Of a stretch of 64,000 bases of DNA, positions 1 to 11,206 are shown piece by piece. The first letter of the stretch is position 1. Each line of letters starts with the position of its first letter. The translations under genes and the position numbers were made by a program. The stretch lies in NCBI GenBank assembly GCA_015501055.1, contig JADNYV010000171.1:1-64000 (forward strand), in the 5' to 3' direction. This DNA comes from Mucidula mucida (taxonomy: Eukaryota > Basidiomycota > Agaricomycetes > Agaricales > Physalacriaceae). Below the pieces are notes generated by a model that was given only the letters and a program-made list of their open reading frames with translations, made no database searches and was not told the DNA's origin.

Positions 1-75
1 GTGGATACATGGCATCTCCTTCGCCGTACGTCCCAAATTCTCGCTCATGTGCTTTTGGCTGATCTCTACGTGTAG

Positions 76-1286
76 TGGACGCCCTGACAGGCGCCTCGAC
101 GTACTCTGGCATAATAGACACGGTCTTCAAAGGCAACGAGGATTACTTGGAGAACGGCGGATCGTATGACGACGTGCAGTGGGTGTCCATCGCATATCTA
201 CAGGCGGGAAATACGGAGTTGGGCAAGAAGTTTTATGATATCGCCGGTACGGCGGTGGATAGTATATATTGCCGTGGCGGACGTGAGTTGGTTGCGCATT
301 CTTAGCTTCTCGTATTGATCTGTCTGCAGTCTTCTGGAGTTCTGCCCGTGACTACAAGAATGCCATTGTGGGTGCTTTCCCGTGTCAAAGGATCACTGTT
401 GATCATTGCTATAGACGAACGAACTATACACCACTACCTCTGGTTACCTATACGAGACTACGAAGGATTCCCAGTATTTGGACAATCTCAACAACAGTAA
501 GGGAGCCTATCTCAACGTATATAGACAGCTTACACTTTTTTAGCATGGACATGGCTCGACTCGATTGGTATGCAAGGCGACAACGGATGTAGGCTATTCC
601 CTTCGGTCAAGATCAAAGCTGACGAGAGTGACAGTGTTCAACGACGGTCTAACTAAGGACGGGACATGCACTAACAACGGGCAGACGCAATGGTAACCAG
701 CTTCGCTTCATGCTGTGTTTCTTTTTCACCGTCTTTAAAGGACTTACAACCAAGGCGTTATCCTTGTTGGCTTGGGGTATCTATACAAATGTTCACCTTT
801 GTCTTTTCCGTTTGCGCTTAACATTAATACCGATATCCTCAGATGCCAAATCCGAAGCTGCGATAACCGCCGCCTTTGGCATCATGGATAGCATAATCGA
901 GAACCTTACTGTCAACTCGGGGCTGCGCGAAGGATGCGAGAGCGCTACTGACCTTAAGTGCAATGCAGACCAGCAGTCATTCAAGGGGATAACCGTACAG
1001 TACATGTATGTGCCGTTCCCTTTTCCCTTCTCCTTTCCTGACAGATGCTAATCGGTCGAATAGGGCGTGGTTCCTGACAATAACCTCTCGCGATGACGGT
1101 ACAAAGTACAGTGACTTTGTCAAGCTGCAGGCGGACAAAGTTCTCGCGAATGCGGCTAAGCCTGATGAAGAGGGAGTGTATAGCAATCTGTGGTATGCGA
1201 AGGATGGAGGTGCGGCGGCGTTCACTGGCCCGGCGCAAGGTGCAGCATTGGGTGCATTAGTGGCGGCTGGGTCGTTAAACTGTTGA
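76..1286 (+). CDS. GH76 alpha-1,6-mannanase-like protein, 5' part outside the window
   Basis: Glycoside hydrolase family 76 acts on alpha-1,6-mannan; members are secreted or wall-bound. The 5' end lies upstream of the window, and an intron ends at 75. A continuous frame results from exons 76-282, 330-367, 415-496, 544-588, 635-692, 741-790, 843-1005 and 1064-1286, all with GT-AG introns. Exon 76-282 contains SYDDVQWVSIAYL; the Asp-Asp pair followed by W matches the catalytic pair of GH76. Later exons read FWSSARDYKNAI, LYTTTSGYLYE, WTWLDSIGMQGDNG, DGTCTNNGQTQWTYNQG, CNADQQSFKG and YMAWFL, all typical of fungal GH76. The C-terminus is ordinary (AAGSLNC). The donor at 791 (gttcac) is weak but the join keeps the family sequence. 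No lesion was seen, so the visible part looks functional. Intron positions were read by eye. Confidence 0.85.
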
Positions 1287-1404
1287 CGAAACATACCCCA
1301 TTGTGGACATTTGAGGAGTGAAATTATCTGTGTCCTGCGAACGAAAACAAAACCAGGCCTGACAATTTCACTGAGATAACGCTGTGCTGCGCGACTACGA
1401 CCCC

Positions 1405-1640
1405 TCCGTCGGATATGTTTCTATTGCGTCGCAAGACAGCTACGCCTTCAACTGTAGACTACTCAGCCGACGATGTCACAGAGCCCTCCCCGCTTTGTGC
1501 TCCTTTGTTCCAGAGGAGTGCGCTTTTCTCGAAGAGGAAGTAGTCAAGCCCTTTGTCGAGAAATCTCCATTTGGTGAAGAGCTGGCGTCAAAGAAGAGGA
1601 AATCTTTGAGACAATTAGTAGTGTGTCCTTGCCAACTTAC
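1405..1640 (+). pseudogene. Decayed fragment of gene Z (last exon)
   Basis: This stretch aligns with the end of the last exon of the repeated gene Z (for example 40,440-40,650). It starts at DMFLLRRKTA and continues in a second frame through VPEECAFLEEEVVKPF to SKKRKS. The change of frame is caused by loss of roughly a dozen bases compared with the intact copies. It lies just downstream of the GH76 gene. It is more diverged than the four copies in the palindrome, so it is an older duplicate. Confidence 0.7.
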
Positions 1641-2050
1641 GCAGGAGCTTTCAGCTTATTCACGATCACGTACAAAAGACTGTATTATGCACTGTGAGGC
1701 TCGAAGCGGATTCTTTTCATCCAGTGAATCGTGTGACTAACGGGGGACTATCGGATGAAGAATGGATGAGAAGTGCACGTTAAACTGTTGAACTTCAGAT
1801 GGATTTTCATTCGGTTTAAGGGTTGACTTCCCTCCAGAAGATGGCCCAATTCAGCTGGTGCTTTGTCTCTGTTGTTGCCGGAGAACATTCATCCGTTTGT
1901 ACAGCAATCCGTTCAGCGGATGAATATCACACGTAAAAAATGCTTCCATCCATCCGTTGTTTTGACCAGCATACGGACGAAAATGACACGAAAAACTTGT
2001 TGCATAATACGGACAAGTTTAAGGAGAAAACACGGTGACATTTGGGGACT
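1641..2050. other. Gene-poor stretch, nothing recognised
   Basis: No reading frame with recognisable coding character. Short GGATGA/TCATCC words recur here and again at 2,620-2,770, but no clean element ends are visible. Confidence 0.4.
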
Positions 2051-2389
2051 CTAATTAACAGCTGCCTGCCCACTCGGACCTTCCCCCCGATCCTCATCTT
2101 CGTTGTTGTGGTCTTCGTCATCCTCATCATCAATGTTGCGAAGAGATTCATGCGCATGTGAGGACTTTGTGACCCGACTTTTACCCTTCCCGCTGCGAGC
2201 TTGGGTTGTCTTCTTAGTTGAACACTCGGGACACGGCATATATTCTCTCTTGACACGGAAAGCCCGCTTGTTCTTGATTGTTGACATGGCCATTTCCTTT
2301 GTTGCCCAGTTGTTCAGGTAACAAACCATGAATGGATGCTGTTTGAGTACCTGAGGAATATATATAGAAAGCATCAAAAAGACAAACAC
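2051..2389 (-). CDS. Possible exon of a decayed mobile-element gene, unassigned
   Basis: A 112-codon frame reads a hydrophobic stretch, then LNNWATKEMAMSTIKNKRA, a C-x-x-C pair (MPCPEC), a Lys/Arg-rich stretch and an acidic tail (NIDDEDDEDHNNEDEDR). The order 'WAT..., basic, acidic tail' resembles C-terminal parts of proteins from fungal mobile elements, but I cannot name the family. A second minus frame at 2,374-2,616 could be the upstream exon. It is low-copy in this window. It may equally be non-coding. Confidence 0.25.
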   Translation of the reverse strand: MFVFLMLSIYIPQVLKQHPFMVCYLNNWATKEMAMSTIKNKRAFRVKREYMPCPECSTKKTTQARSGKGKSRVTKSSHAHESLRNIDDEDDEDHNNEDEDRGEGPSGQAAVN

Positions 2390-2616
2390 ACCTTAGCATA
2401 TAACTTGCTAACCTTGTCCGCAGGTTGCCTACGCCAATCCAAGCTCAAATCAAAGCCAAGCTGCCCAATGTAGTTGTGCAGATTACACTGCGAAAAGTAA
2501 GCACCAAATGGAAAGAAGAAGAGTCCTAGATATGCCATACTACGAGAAGGAGGGCACTTCCAAGATTGTGGATATAACAACGGTTCAATGCTTAGTAGGA
2601 CCACTGTGAGCGTCAA

Positions 2617-3188
2617 AAAGGATGGCGATCATCCATGTGTCATCCTCGGTCCGGATGAATATGCGACTTCATCCAGATTTTGGATCATTAGCTGGTTGAT
2701 CCACTTCATCCAGTGCCTGCTGGATGATGTGGACTGGATGATAATCACCCTTTCCATGTATTTTTTGCATCCAAAATTCACTCAGATTTTGTAGTTGCAA
2801 GAGCTTGTAAATCATAGCACGTTTACCAGCACTACATTCTTTACGCCAGGTATGTAATGGTATAAACCTAGCATTGACACCGTGACTAGCACTAAGAGCT
2901 ACCTAGACTACAACCAATTGCGCGGTGGAATGGATCTACTATGTATACCTGCACAGGAGGCCGCGCTGGAACGGTGAGCCGCGTGATGAGAACATGAATC
3001 TGGTGATTGTGATGATCTGAACAAGATGGATGCAAACACTGAGATGTGCCTTGCGCGTCTGTCTACTCCTCTTCCTCTGATCCCCCTGTTACAGCGTGCG
3101 CGTGCTTACACATTGCACAGTCCAATTTTTGGCTTGTGATGTCAGTGCGAAAAAAGTTTCAAACTCTGATTTTCCCAATTCACCGCTG
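2617..3188. other. Gene-poor stretch, nothing recognised
   Basis: No supported gene. Between 2,625 and 2,770 several catcca/tggatg words in both orientations give weak local foldback potential. Confidence 0.4.
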
Positions 3189-3793
3189 CTCAAGGGGCAG
3201 GCAGCCGATAAATCCGTGAAATCAACTGATACCACCCCTTCATGGGAATTAAGTTGGTCCGCATAGCCCAAAATGCAGGGAGCCCATTCCATCGATGCAG
3301 AATGAGATAAATTCCTTCCCAGTTACACCTACTGATGTGAAGTAGATTAGTGCTCCTGAAATTCCCTGCTGTCTCCCATTGCATCTGCATACATCCGCCG
3401 CTATTGACCATGTCACCATCTAGTACTCCCAAATTCTTTTAATCAGCAGCTCAAGAATCACATTGTGGTATTCTACCATGCATTCTTGTGTTTATACGCA
3501 CCTGATGCTGAAAGTAAGTACTGTAAGATTGGCTTGTATATAGAGTTGCCAAGTGACACTCCGGCAGCTTTAAGTTTTGTGAATATACATTGTTTTCATA
3601 GGGGTGACAACATAATGGTTTTCTGCAAGGTCTACCACAGGTTGGTATAGACAAATATGATTGAGGAGATATGTGCATGTTGAATGCGAGAGGCTTCGGC
3701 AATACGGCATACACAACCAACTTAATTCCCACAGAGGGGGTGGTACCAGTTGATTTTACGGATTTATCGGCTGCCTGCCCCTTGCCGCTGCCG
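3189..3793. repeat. Foldback element with about 70-bp imperfect inverted ends
   Basis: The sequence near 3,192-3,262 (ggggcaggcagccgataaat onward) recurs inverted at 3,718-3,790, with a handful of mismatches over about 65-70 bp. The enclosed 450 bp has no convincing gene. The arrangement resembles a non-autonomous DNA transposon. I could not identify a target-site duplication. Confidence 0.55.
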
Positions 3794-3864
3794 GCCATGT
3801 ATGTCTCAGTCTAGGACTGCTGCCAATGGCCTGGCCACACGTTCACGAGAGCTCTTAAAAGGAC

Positions 3865-4215
3865 ATGCTACCAGATGAGACTGTAAAACAGGAGGCCACA
3901 ACATCGGACGAGGTCGCAATACCGGACAATGATGCAACACTGGACCGGGACACAATGCTGGACAAGGATGTTCTATGTGACGAGGATGCAATAATGGACA
4001 AGGATGTACTACCGGATGCTGAGGACACAAGACCAACGAGGCACAAGACCGGACGAGTACACAACACCAGATGAGGATGCAAAACCAGACAAGGGCATAT
4101 CACTGGAGGAGGAACAACAACAACACAACAACAGTAACGAGGAACAATGACACAACAACAGCGACAAGGAACAACAACAACAGCAACAAGGGCAATACAA
4201 ATACAGCACGCGCAA
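3865..4215 (+). repeat. Degenerate Asp-rich minisatellite followed by a CAA-rich tract
   Basis: From 3,865 to 4,074 one frame reads repeats of the type LDKDVLCDEDAIMDKDVLPD, built from 12-15-bp units of the gac/gat + aagga/gagga type. From about 4,108 to 4,190 the sequence is rich in CAA trinucleotides (acaacaacaacacaacaaca). It is probably a simple-sequence expansion. A very acidic repeat protein exon is possible but has no support outside the repeat. Confidence 0.5.
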
Positions 4216-4228
4216 TAAGACAACATTT

Positions 4229-4431
4229 CAATTTGTCGCATCATGTGACCTGTGACCAGTGCAACAAAATTTTGGTTTCATCAGATTTCCTTATTTGGAA
4301 ATTGCTGATGCGGTGGAGCTGCGTTGAGAGGCTGGCGGGGGTCCCGCCAGGCTCTTTTTTATCAAAATTTGTGTGACCTTGGTGACATTTTGTCGATTCA
4401 AAGGTCCTTGTGATCTGTGACCGACAAATTG
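4229..4431. repeat. 203-bp foldback, MITE-like
   Basis: It begins caatttgtcg and ends cgacaaattg. Further inside, gtgacc/ggtcac words and caaaatttt/aaaattttg-type blocks are also inverted. The centre has a strong hairpin (CTGGCGGG, loop, CCCGCCAG) near 4,331-4,350. No target duplication was established. Confidence 0.45.
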
Positions 4432-4966
4432 ATTAAAACTCAATAATATCCATGAAGCAGGTAGAATCAGTTAGTAGTTGTACTGGTTGAAAACGGCCCA
4501 TTTGAGGTGCTTTTCATCCTCTTGACAGTGGATGATTCCCAACCTAAAATCAATCGCTGCATGGTTGACTTGGATCCAAAGACTGATTGATCATTGCTGG
4601 TTGATTTTAGCAGTTTCATCGCTTACACTGGATGTGTCCGGGTAAAGAACACATTGTGGACTATCATCGACCGTAGTGGTGTACTTGGCTACTACTTGGC
4701 AGATTGTTCTATATACCTGAAGACTGAAGAATTTTATTCATACACGTGTAATCATCTATTGGGCAAAAACTTCTCATATTCACCCGTTTTAACTTAGAAC
4801 TCATTTTGTAAGTTTCCAAATGAAAACCATCTAATTTAGGTTCATCCACTTCTCAGCCGTTAAGCAGATAAAAGTGAATTTCTTCTGTTTTACGGATGAC
4901 TTTGGGCCGGAGATGATCTTATAGTGATGTTCAGGTATCAACACGGCAAAGTACACAACTTTTCCT
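4432..4966. other. Gene-poor AT-rich stretch
   Basis: Short unrelated frames only; no domain or splice pattern recognised. Confidence 0.4.
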
Positions 4967-5861
4967 ACAGGTATTTTACAAATGGTTGGACAAATGATTG
5001 TGATCACATAATTTAATTTAAAAATTTGAAAAATTCACCAGATGTATTCTGCATGACCAGGTGATCCTTAAAGGCCTAAGTGGATATACAATAATCATTC
5101 TGTTGTGGTAGCAGCCTGTAGAGTGTGGTGTCCCCCCCCCCTCCCCCCTAGACACGTAGAAAAGTGTCAAGGACGGAGTCCGGTGTAAACCAAACAACCA
5201 TCCAAGTTGCACAGAACAATGGAGACAAGAGGCAAAGATGATAATAAGGTGAGGTAGGAGCAGGTCAGGCTTGATACAGTGCAGGGGACTACCAAACAGT
5301 GTAGAGACAAAGTTGACGAACTGAGGAATCTACCTAGAAAGGCCGTGTATATATATAAAGAGTCTGTGGCTGTGTAAACAATAGAATGGCTTAGAGTTAA
5401 ACAAGAGGCAGTGTGGATCATGTTATGGGGTGATGGAGTCTGGACAGGTGACAGGCTATGCTGATGGGCTATACCTAGATCAGGCCTGGGCCAAGGCAGT
5501 GCGGACCGGACCCGGAGTGTATGATATGTGATGATGAAAGAGTGTGGTGTTAACACAATGACGAGGTGGACCAAGGTGGGGGCAACAGAATAGAGGTAAT
5601 TCATGACAAAAAGGTCAACAACTGAGGAGCCCTCTCACCCGGGGCCATGTCCCTTCAATCCACCTGTCTCACAGAATCCCGAGTCCTCAACTCTTTTCCG
5701 TTATTTAAAGTATAAAGAGGCACTGTACTGTCTCAAGGAAAATTTTTGAAACCACTTCCCGGCTGGTGGACGACAGCAGAAAGTCAAGCATGATTTATTT
5801 TCATTTTTCAAATTGATTTTGTAACTTTTGTGATTGGTCCAACCATTTGTAAAATACCTGT
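4967..5861. repeat. 895-bp element with inverted ends (ACAGGTATTTTACAAATGG)
   Basis: The left end starts ACAGGTATTTTACAAATGG and continues with ttgga; the inverse occurs at 5,834-5,861 (ttggtccaaccatttgtaaa then atacctgt). Beyond about 28 bp the ends drift apart. The interior includes a C-rich run at about 5,131-5,150 and a minus-strand 145-codon frame (5,167-5,604) without recognisable domains. Most likely a non-autonomous DNA element; flanking target duplication not found. Confidence 0.5.
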
Positions 5862-5999
5862 AAAATAGTGAACTGTTTTATCATAGCGGTAGAGTTTATT
5901 TCAAGAATCCATGACATTTGTAAACCATGTTTCCATTTGGTACTCGTACAATCATGGAGTTTCCTGTATATTGATCAGAATTCAAAAGCACCCTCTGCT

Positions 6000-8490
6000 A
6001 TATGTGAAGCACCCCATTGTCAGCTTGGTCACTGCGACTGCTGCTAATGCCTGACAGTGTTGTCTGTTGATTAGGGATAGCTCGACTATCGAAGACTTGT
6101 AAGTATAGAATATCAGATGTACTTTTTGCATCTGCTTACTGTTGTTTATGGTCGTCAGGCGTGGCAACGCACTGTGCTAAGTTCAAGTACAAGCAAAGCA
6201 GCCAAACAATTGGTCCAGCAGGTTGGACTTTTAACCTGATCGCGCCTTTCTTATCGCCTTCAACGTCAACGCCGACGACAACCACGCACGGAGCCGGCAA
6301 ACGGGATCCAACCATGGCACCTTTTCTTCATTGATGTTGACTGCCGACCCCGCAGAGACAAGGAACCCAATATTGCGCAACTTACTGGCAGGTTGTATCT
6401 ACCCACACAGAATGGGCCTCCGGTTGTTTGGGAGGCTCTCAAAAACCTGCAGAATCAGAAAAGGGCCGTAGACCAACAGAATTCCACTAAAGATCGAAGG
6501 AATAGGACTTCAACAAGAAAAAGGAGATCAAGGAGGTACTGAGGCTCATTACTGGCAAGCAGGTCTCGCAGTTCGTCGGCATACTACTGATTACGGTGCA
6601 GAGGGCAAGACGATGGCTGGCCCGGACACCGGAACAAAAAGACGTGCAGTTGTATTCGACTAGGAGGAATTACTGGCAGAATGGTTCCTATCTCTGATCT
6701 ACCAAATTGGTCTCATTGCACCCTCTCCATTAAGACAATGACTCGTGTTTTCAAAACTCCAGGTCTCTATGGCGTTAGCATCGCCTACAAAGATGACAAA
6801 GGAAGAACACCAACATCATCTATTCCGCGGCAGCACTGCTGGAGTACTGCCAGTAAGTTTCTTCAAATTTGTTCTTGAAAGTCATCCTGATGTGTTCGTC
6901 AAGAATGGAAGTTGAACCTTGCGAAACGTTCAAAACACGTCCTCATTCTGGGCAAGGAGAATGCTGAGGAACCGGCAGCGACAATCGACGTCATCTTGCA
7001 AGCCTTTACTCCCTCGCTGAAGCTCGATGGTGAGCGTTTTCTTCTACCATTGACTTTACGTGATCTAATTCCTTTCATAGGTTTGGTGTTCGTCCAGCAA
7101 TCTGCCGGATGTATTCTTTGTGCTGTGTTTGAGATCTGCTTGAAGCGCGGCTGCACAGTTTATGCAAACGCTGCTCTCGATGTCTGCAAGATCGAAAAGC
7201 GAATGTGAGTTCTATTCAGTTACTGGTAGCCATATTTTCATATCGATTGGTTTCTATGACGCAGTTCAAGGGTGTACCGGCCGAGGTTATTCGTAAAGCA
7301 GAAAGCAAGCAGGGCGTAAGATGTACGTTTTCTTCCTATCCGTGACTGTCTTTCTGACGTCGGTCTACAGCCATGGTATCGGGACGCTTTGACCTGCCAG
7401 TGGTGAATTACGAGCTATATGGAAATATCCCTTCGACATTTCAAATAGAGTCCGCCTGAAATCGGAGAGCTTATTGGCATGGCGGATGCTAGGCAATCAA
7501 GTTATATAGGCTGTCGGCCCAGGTCCAACCTATCGCCCGCTATTTACTGCGCGCCGACCTGCCCGATTTCAGTGGGATGAAAAGGTCCATGGCGGCGCCG
7601 AGTCCTTCTCGATCCTAGCTTATAGCGAGGTCATATTTTTCTATATTCTTCCATGATGTGTTTGTCCTTCGCTAGCGGTACTACAAGGACGAGCACAACG
7701 TCACCATCACCGTGCCCATGTTCGATCCAGTCCCGCCTAACTACTATATTGCCATCATCTCTGACCAATGGTTACATTCGGAGACTCGCCTCCCGATTTC
7801 GTTTAAACCTCCAAGAAATACCCAACCTAACGAGCTTTCTCGAACTCCCACCTCTACCTATCACTACCTTCAACAAGATCCAAAGCCAGGTCTTCCAAGC
7901 TGTACAACTCGGAGTCTCGGATGAGAACGTTTTCGTTGGCGCTCCTACAGGCAGTGGCGAAACAGTTTGCGCGGAGTTGGTGCTTCTTCGTCCAATCCTC
8001 CGGCATCAGGGGATGGTCGATATGCGAGTGGAGGAGTGGCGCCGGAAGTTTTCTGGGCTTGGGAAGGAGACAGTCTTACGGGCGAGCGACTCTCAATTTT
8101 CTCACAGGTATGTCATGTCTAGCTTCTTGTAAATGGTCGTTCATCCTCCCTTACAGCGCACGTCCGCTCGATATAGATACTCACCTTCAGTCCCTTACGA
8201 TATCCCCTTCCCCTCGCCCATGATCGAGATATCCAAACCGACCTCCTCGTCGTGCACGCCCTACGGAGCTGTTATCGTATTCGTCCCAGGCTCTCGAGTA
8301 TCCAGCCATGAATGTCCTACAGCTGATGAGTCGTGTCACCCCGAAGGAAGGCGAGCGCAGTCGGTGCATTCACGTGTGCCAGCAGACGAGGATGGATTAT
8401 TACAAGGTTTTGGCGAAAGGATTACCCATTGAGAGCTGTCCCCCGCGACGTGTTCGCCGGAGATAGCTGTGAGGGCGATTGAGAACAAGC
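6000..8490 (+). pseudogene. Brr2-like spliceosomal helicase pseudogene, copy A
   Basis: Brr2 is the Ski2-like DEXH helicase of the U5 snRNP that unwinds U4/U6. In order, the fragments are: PRRDKEP and FNKKKEIKEV (N-terminal region, about 6,330-6,550); FVQQSAGCILCAVFEICLKR (Sec63-like domain, 7,080-7,150); QFKGVPAEVIRKAE (7,265); PMFDPVPPNYYIAIISDQW (7,710); FNKIQSQVFQA then VFVGAPTGSGET (motif I of the second cassette, with the usual GKT changed to GET, about 7,870-7,970); MVDMRVEEWRRKFSGLGKE; ARPLDIDTHLQS; and a C-terminal CQQTRMDYYKV...AIENKQ. Reading switches frame repeatedly and large parts are missing. Intron-like gaps are kept, so this is a DNA-level duplicate, not a retrocopy. It is the most diverged of five copies. 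Confidence 0.8.
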
Positions 8491-8497
8491 AATCTGT

Positions 8498-8690
8498 GGG
8501 ATGCGAAGGGTGCCAGATGTGCCGCGGCGTTTACTGGCCCGCGGCTTTGGGTGCATCAGTGTCGTTGGACTGTTGGCGTCTGGTACCCTGGATGTTCGAA
8601 GAATGGAAATGTAATTGTGTCCTGCGAAGGCAGACAAAACCAAGCCTGATGGAAGAATAGTCTCACTGAGATAACACTGCTGGAAAACCA
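8498..8690 (+). pseudogene. Remnant of a GH76 3' end and 3' flank
   Basis: This resembles 1,196-1,392 of the GH76 gene: 'gcggcgtttactggcccg...ttgggtgcat' at 8,522-8,560, then the flank 'tgtgtcctgcgaa...acaaaacca' and 'ctcactgagataac'. Both coding end and 3' flank are included, so it is a segmental copy. It sits directly after Brr2 copy A. Confidence 0.65.
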
Positions 8691-8852
8691 CGACTAAGAT
8701 TGCCATGTTTGCTATGGTTTCCTTCCACTTCACTGCCATATTCTATAACTTCGTATTATCATTGCCATAAGCTACGCGTTAAAGTACTACAACGTCCACG
8801 GGTATAATATAAGGTCCAAGATGTGTACAAGCAAGCAAATTGATCGTTCTTT

Positions 8853-9662
8853 TCAGTATTGCGAAATGGAAAGACGCTCTGAAGGATATTTGCCAGTGGC
8901 AAAACCTTTGAATCTTCGAAGTGTATTAGCGAACCTGCAGTTTATGGTGAGTAACAAGAAGACGACACAGCGATAATGAACACATACCTGCCACGAGCAG
9001 TTCGCTTGGTTCGTATTGGCCCACTGATGCTGCCCAAAAGCTGAGGCGCTTTCGCGTTTCTCACTGAGGACTGACGTTCAGCAGCCACTTCGACGACGCT
9101 CGAACGCCGCCTAGAGGCCGGCGCCATCGGATAGCGGAGACAGAAGTCTCCTCTACTGCCGAAGGTGGTGCATCACTAGCGGAAGGCTCTGCAGCCGTAG
9201 ATTTCAACGGCGGGTGCACAGTCTCCACTGAATCTCTCTTCGACAAGAGATGGGAGTAATCAGGTTCCACAGACCGCGGTGGATAGTCTGGAGGAAAATC
9301 ACTGATTTGGTGAGGGCGCGCGCCCAAATCCTTGGTTGTTGCAAGCGCAAGGCGGTAGAGGAAGTGATCCCAAGATTCTGCAGCAGCATGCGATGAAGGC
9401 TTAGGGGCCGGTCGACCAGTAACTGCAGTGGGTGCCAGGACTCCTGGGGCGATCTCTAGAGGCCCATGGGCTGCTCGACGGTGGAGGGATCGATAGCACG
9501 GAATTCGAAGGGCTCATCCCCGAAGACGGAGCGCTGCATGTATGAGTGGGGTGCTCGCGGTTCGGTGTTGGGGATGAGTAGGGGGCCGTAGTGGGCGGGG
9601 ATAGGGCCGATGGGAGGTGAGGAGAAGTCTTCCACATCGACACTGTTGATGATGAGGACCAT
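8853..9662 (-). pseudogene. Gene P, unit 1 (Pro-rich protein), frameshifted
   Basis: The start is at 9,662 (MVLIINSVDVEDF). Compared with the open copy at 52,108-52,919, one G is missing in the run after the codons for EQPM, near 9,468, which gives a stop soon after (VEQPMGL). A second one-base loss near 9,125 shifts the frame again. The homologous intron and last exon end at 8,853. It differs from the other copies by many substitutions and an extra stretch in the Ser/Ala-rich region, so it is the most diverged copy of this gene. Confidence 0.75.
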
Positions 9663-9743
9663 TGTAAGCAGAGTTAGATTTGTTGAGGACTTCAAAGATT
9701 GCAATAAGTGGTGAATTGGGGTTCAACGTGGTTTTTGGACTGG

Positions 9744-9751
9744 TTTATATA
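9744..9751 (-). promoter_or_regulatory. TATA box of gene P, unit 1
   Basis: TATATAAA on the minus strand, about 82 bp upstream of the start codon at 9,662. The same box occurs before the other three gene P copies. Confidence 0.5.
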
Positions 9752-11206
9752 GCAATCCTAGTGTCTAGTTTCGTCATAGGAGAAGATGTGTTCGAGGTCG
9801 ATCGGTCAGAGGTAATAGACAAGACATCAATCCTGTGCGTCTCAGTTATCAACCGGTGAATGATGCCGCCGGTAGGACTCAGAGCTGGGTCCACAGTGGA
9901 TCTGGCAGTGGACTGGAGAAAGAAGATATTCCGGTGGACTAATAGCCAAAATTGGTTTCAGAAATGGGAAGCTCGTATCAGGACTATCTCATGAAAAGGT
10001 AGTGAAAGCGATGGAAGGAAGCTGGTAGGGCGACCAGAAATTGTTATGTTTTACAAAGTTCAAGTCGGCTCAGTATAAGCCAAAGTTGATGATGATGCGG
10101 TAAACACGGTCCGCGGAACGCTTGCTTTCATCCCTCATCACTGGTCATCCGCAAGAGTCATCTGAGGCTGGTGGAAGCTGTCCTGACGGATACATTTAAG
10201 CCTGCCCTCAGTGCTAATGGAGGTAGGTCGACCTAATGTTATTCTAATCACTGAGAACGTACTCCTCCAACTTGCCAAAACTTCGACAAGCTGCCAAGCG
10301 CGTTCGCCTGATACACCCGAATGCAACCCCTTCCCAGTCTGCCTCACCATCCAATGGCGCACGATTGTACTGATTTTTGCTAGACGTCCAAGGGTGTAAA
10401 TCCCCAATGACTGTCGAAGAGCGGTCCGGACTTCATGTGTATGGTACATTTTCCGCGTCTAGTACGCCATCTTGACGTATCTCGTTCCCTCTGCCTCTGT
10501 GCTACTTGGCCGACTTTCAATGGCCGATTGTTTTCGTCCAATGCCAATCTGTCGAACTGCCTGGTTGAAGACACGAGCGAGGACCAGTGCGGCGTGCATA
10601 ATTTCGGAAACGTTGCCGTGGCAAATCGTTTAGTACTATCGAAGCTTGTTGTCCGCGCAAATGTTCTTTTCATTTGCTTGGTTGCTCAATCATTTTTGTT
10701 CAGGCCCAATGTTCGTCAACACGTCACAATTCGCGTTCAGACCTGGATGAGACAAGGATATAGGCGCGTTGGTAAGTTGATTTACCACGAAGGTAACAAC
10801 ATATTTGCACCGCTTCGCCTTATGACGAGACGCGCTTCTGAAGGCTGCATCCCGACGTTGGGCTGAGATCTCTCCGGTGTCTCAGCTTGCACTGCATCGG
10901 AGTTAACGAGAAAGTCTCCACGGAGCTGCGATCGCTGTATGTGGGTCCAAGTTGAACTTTTCTCATTCAATCACTGTACGCTAACTGTTCTTCTCAGTAC
11001 GCAGTAGTATCATCTGTGTATTGCATAGCACAGACGAGATGCAGCTTCACAGGATGGCTCTAGATTAAGGATTACAGACTCTTGGTTGTAGGATTCGCCA
11101 GACCCTTTGCCCTACCAGTCAATCAAGAGAGACTGTCTCATTGAAGGTATTGGTATAAAAACCTCTTCCCAGTGGTGCGTAATGCCAAAATTGAACCATC
11201 ACCACA
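9752..11206. other. Inter-gene segment of unit 1 between genes P and Z
   Basis: This is the spacer between the divergent genes P and Z. It contains frames conserved in all four copies (10,138-10,449 minus, 10,435-10,866 plus, 10,782-10,970 minus), but they overlap on opposite strands and none resembles a known family. The sequence near 10,140-10,225 and 10,260-10,345 could be exons of a plus-strand gene (frames LVIRKSHLRLVEAVL and NLPKLRQAAKRVRL), which I cannot confirm. Unit 1 alone has an 88-bp block (about 10,345-10,432) absent from the other three. Confidence 0.4.

Noticed and set aside
2051..2389. Assignment of this frame to the hAT family
   Set aside because: The WAT motif and acidic tail are suggestive but none of the hAT signature residues is present, so it was left unassigned.
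1741..2770. Recurrent GGATGA/TCATCC words as a CRISPR-like or tandem array
   Set aside because: Spacing is irregular and orientation mixed; no unit of constant length.
5120..5150. Poly-C run as a telomere or special signal
   Set aside because: It is an irregular C homopolymer, not a TTAGGG-type repeat.
10138..10970. Conserved frames in the inter-gene segments as real genes
   Set aside because: They overlap on both strands, have no domain, and unit 4 has indels that break them; sequence conservation alone follows from recent duplication.
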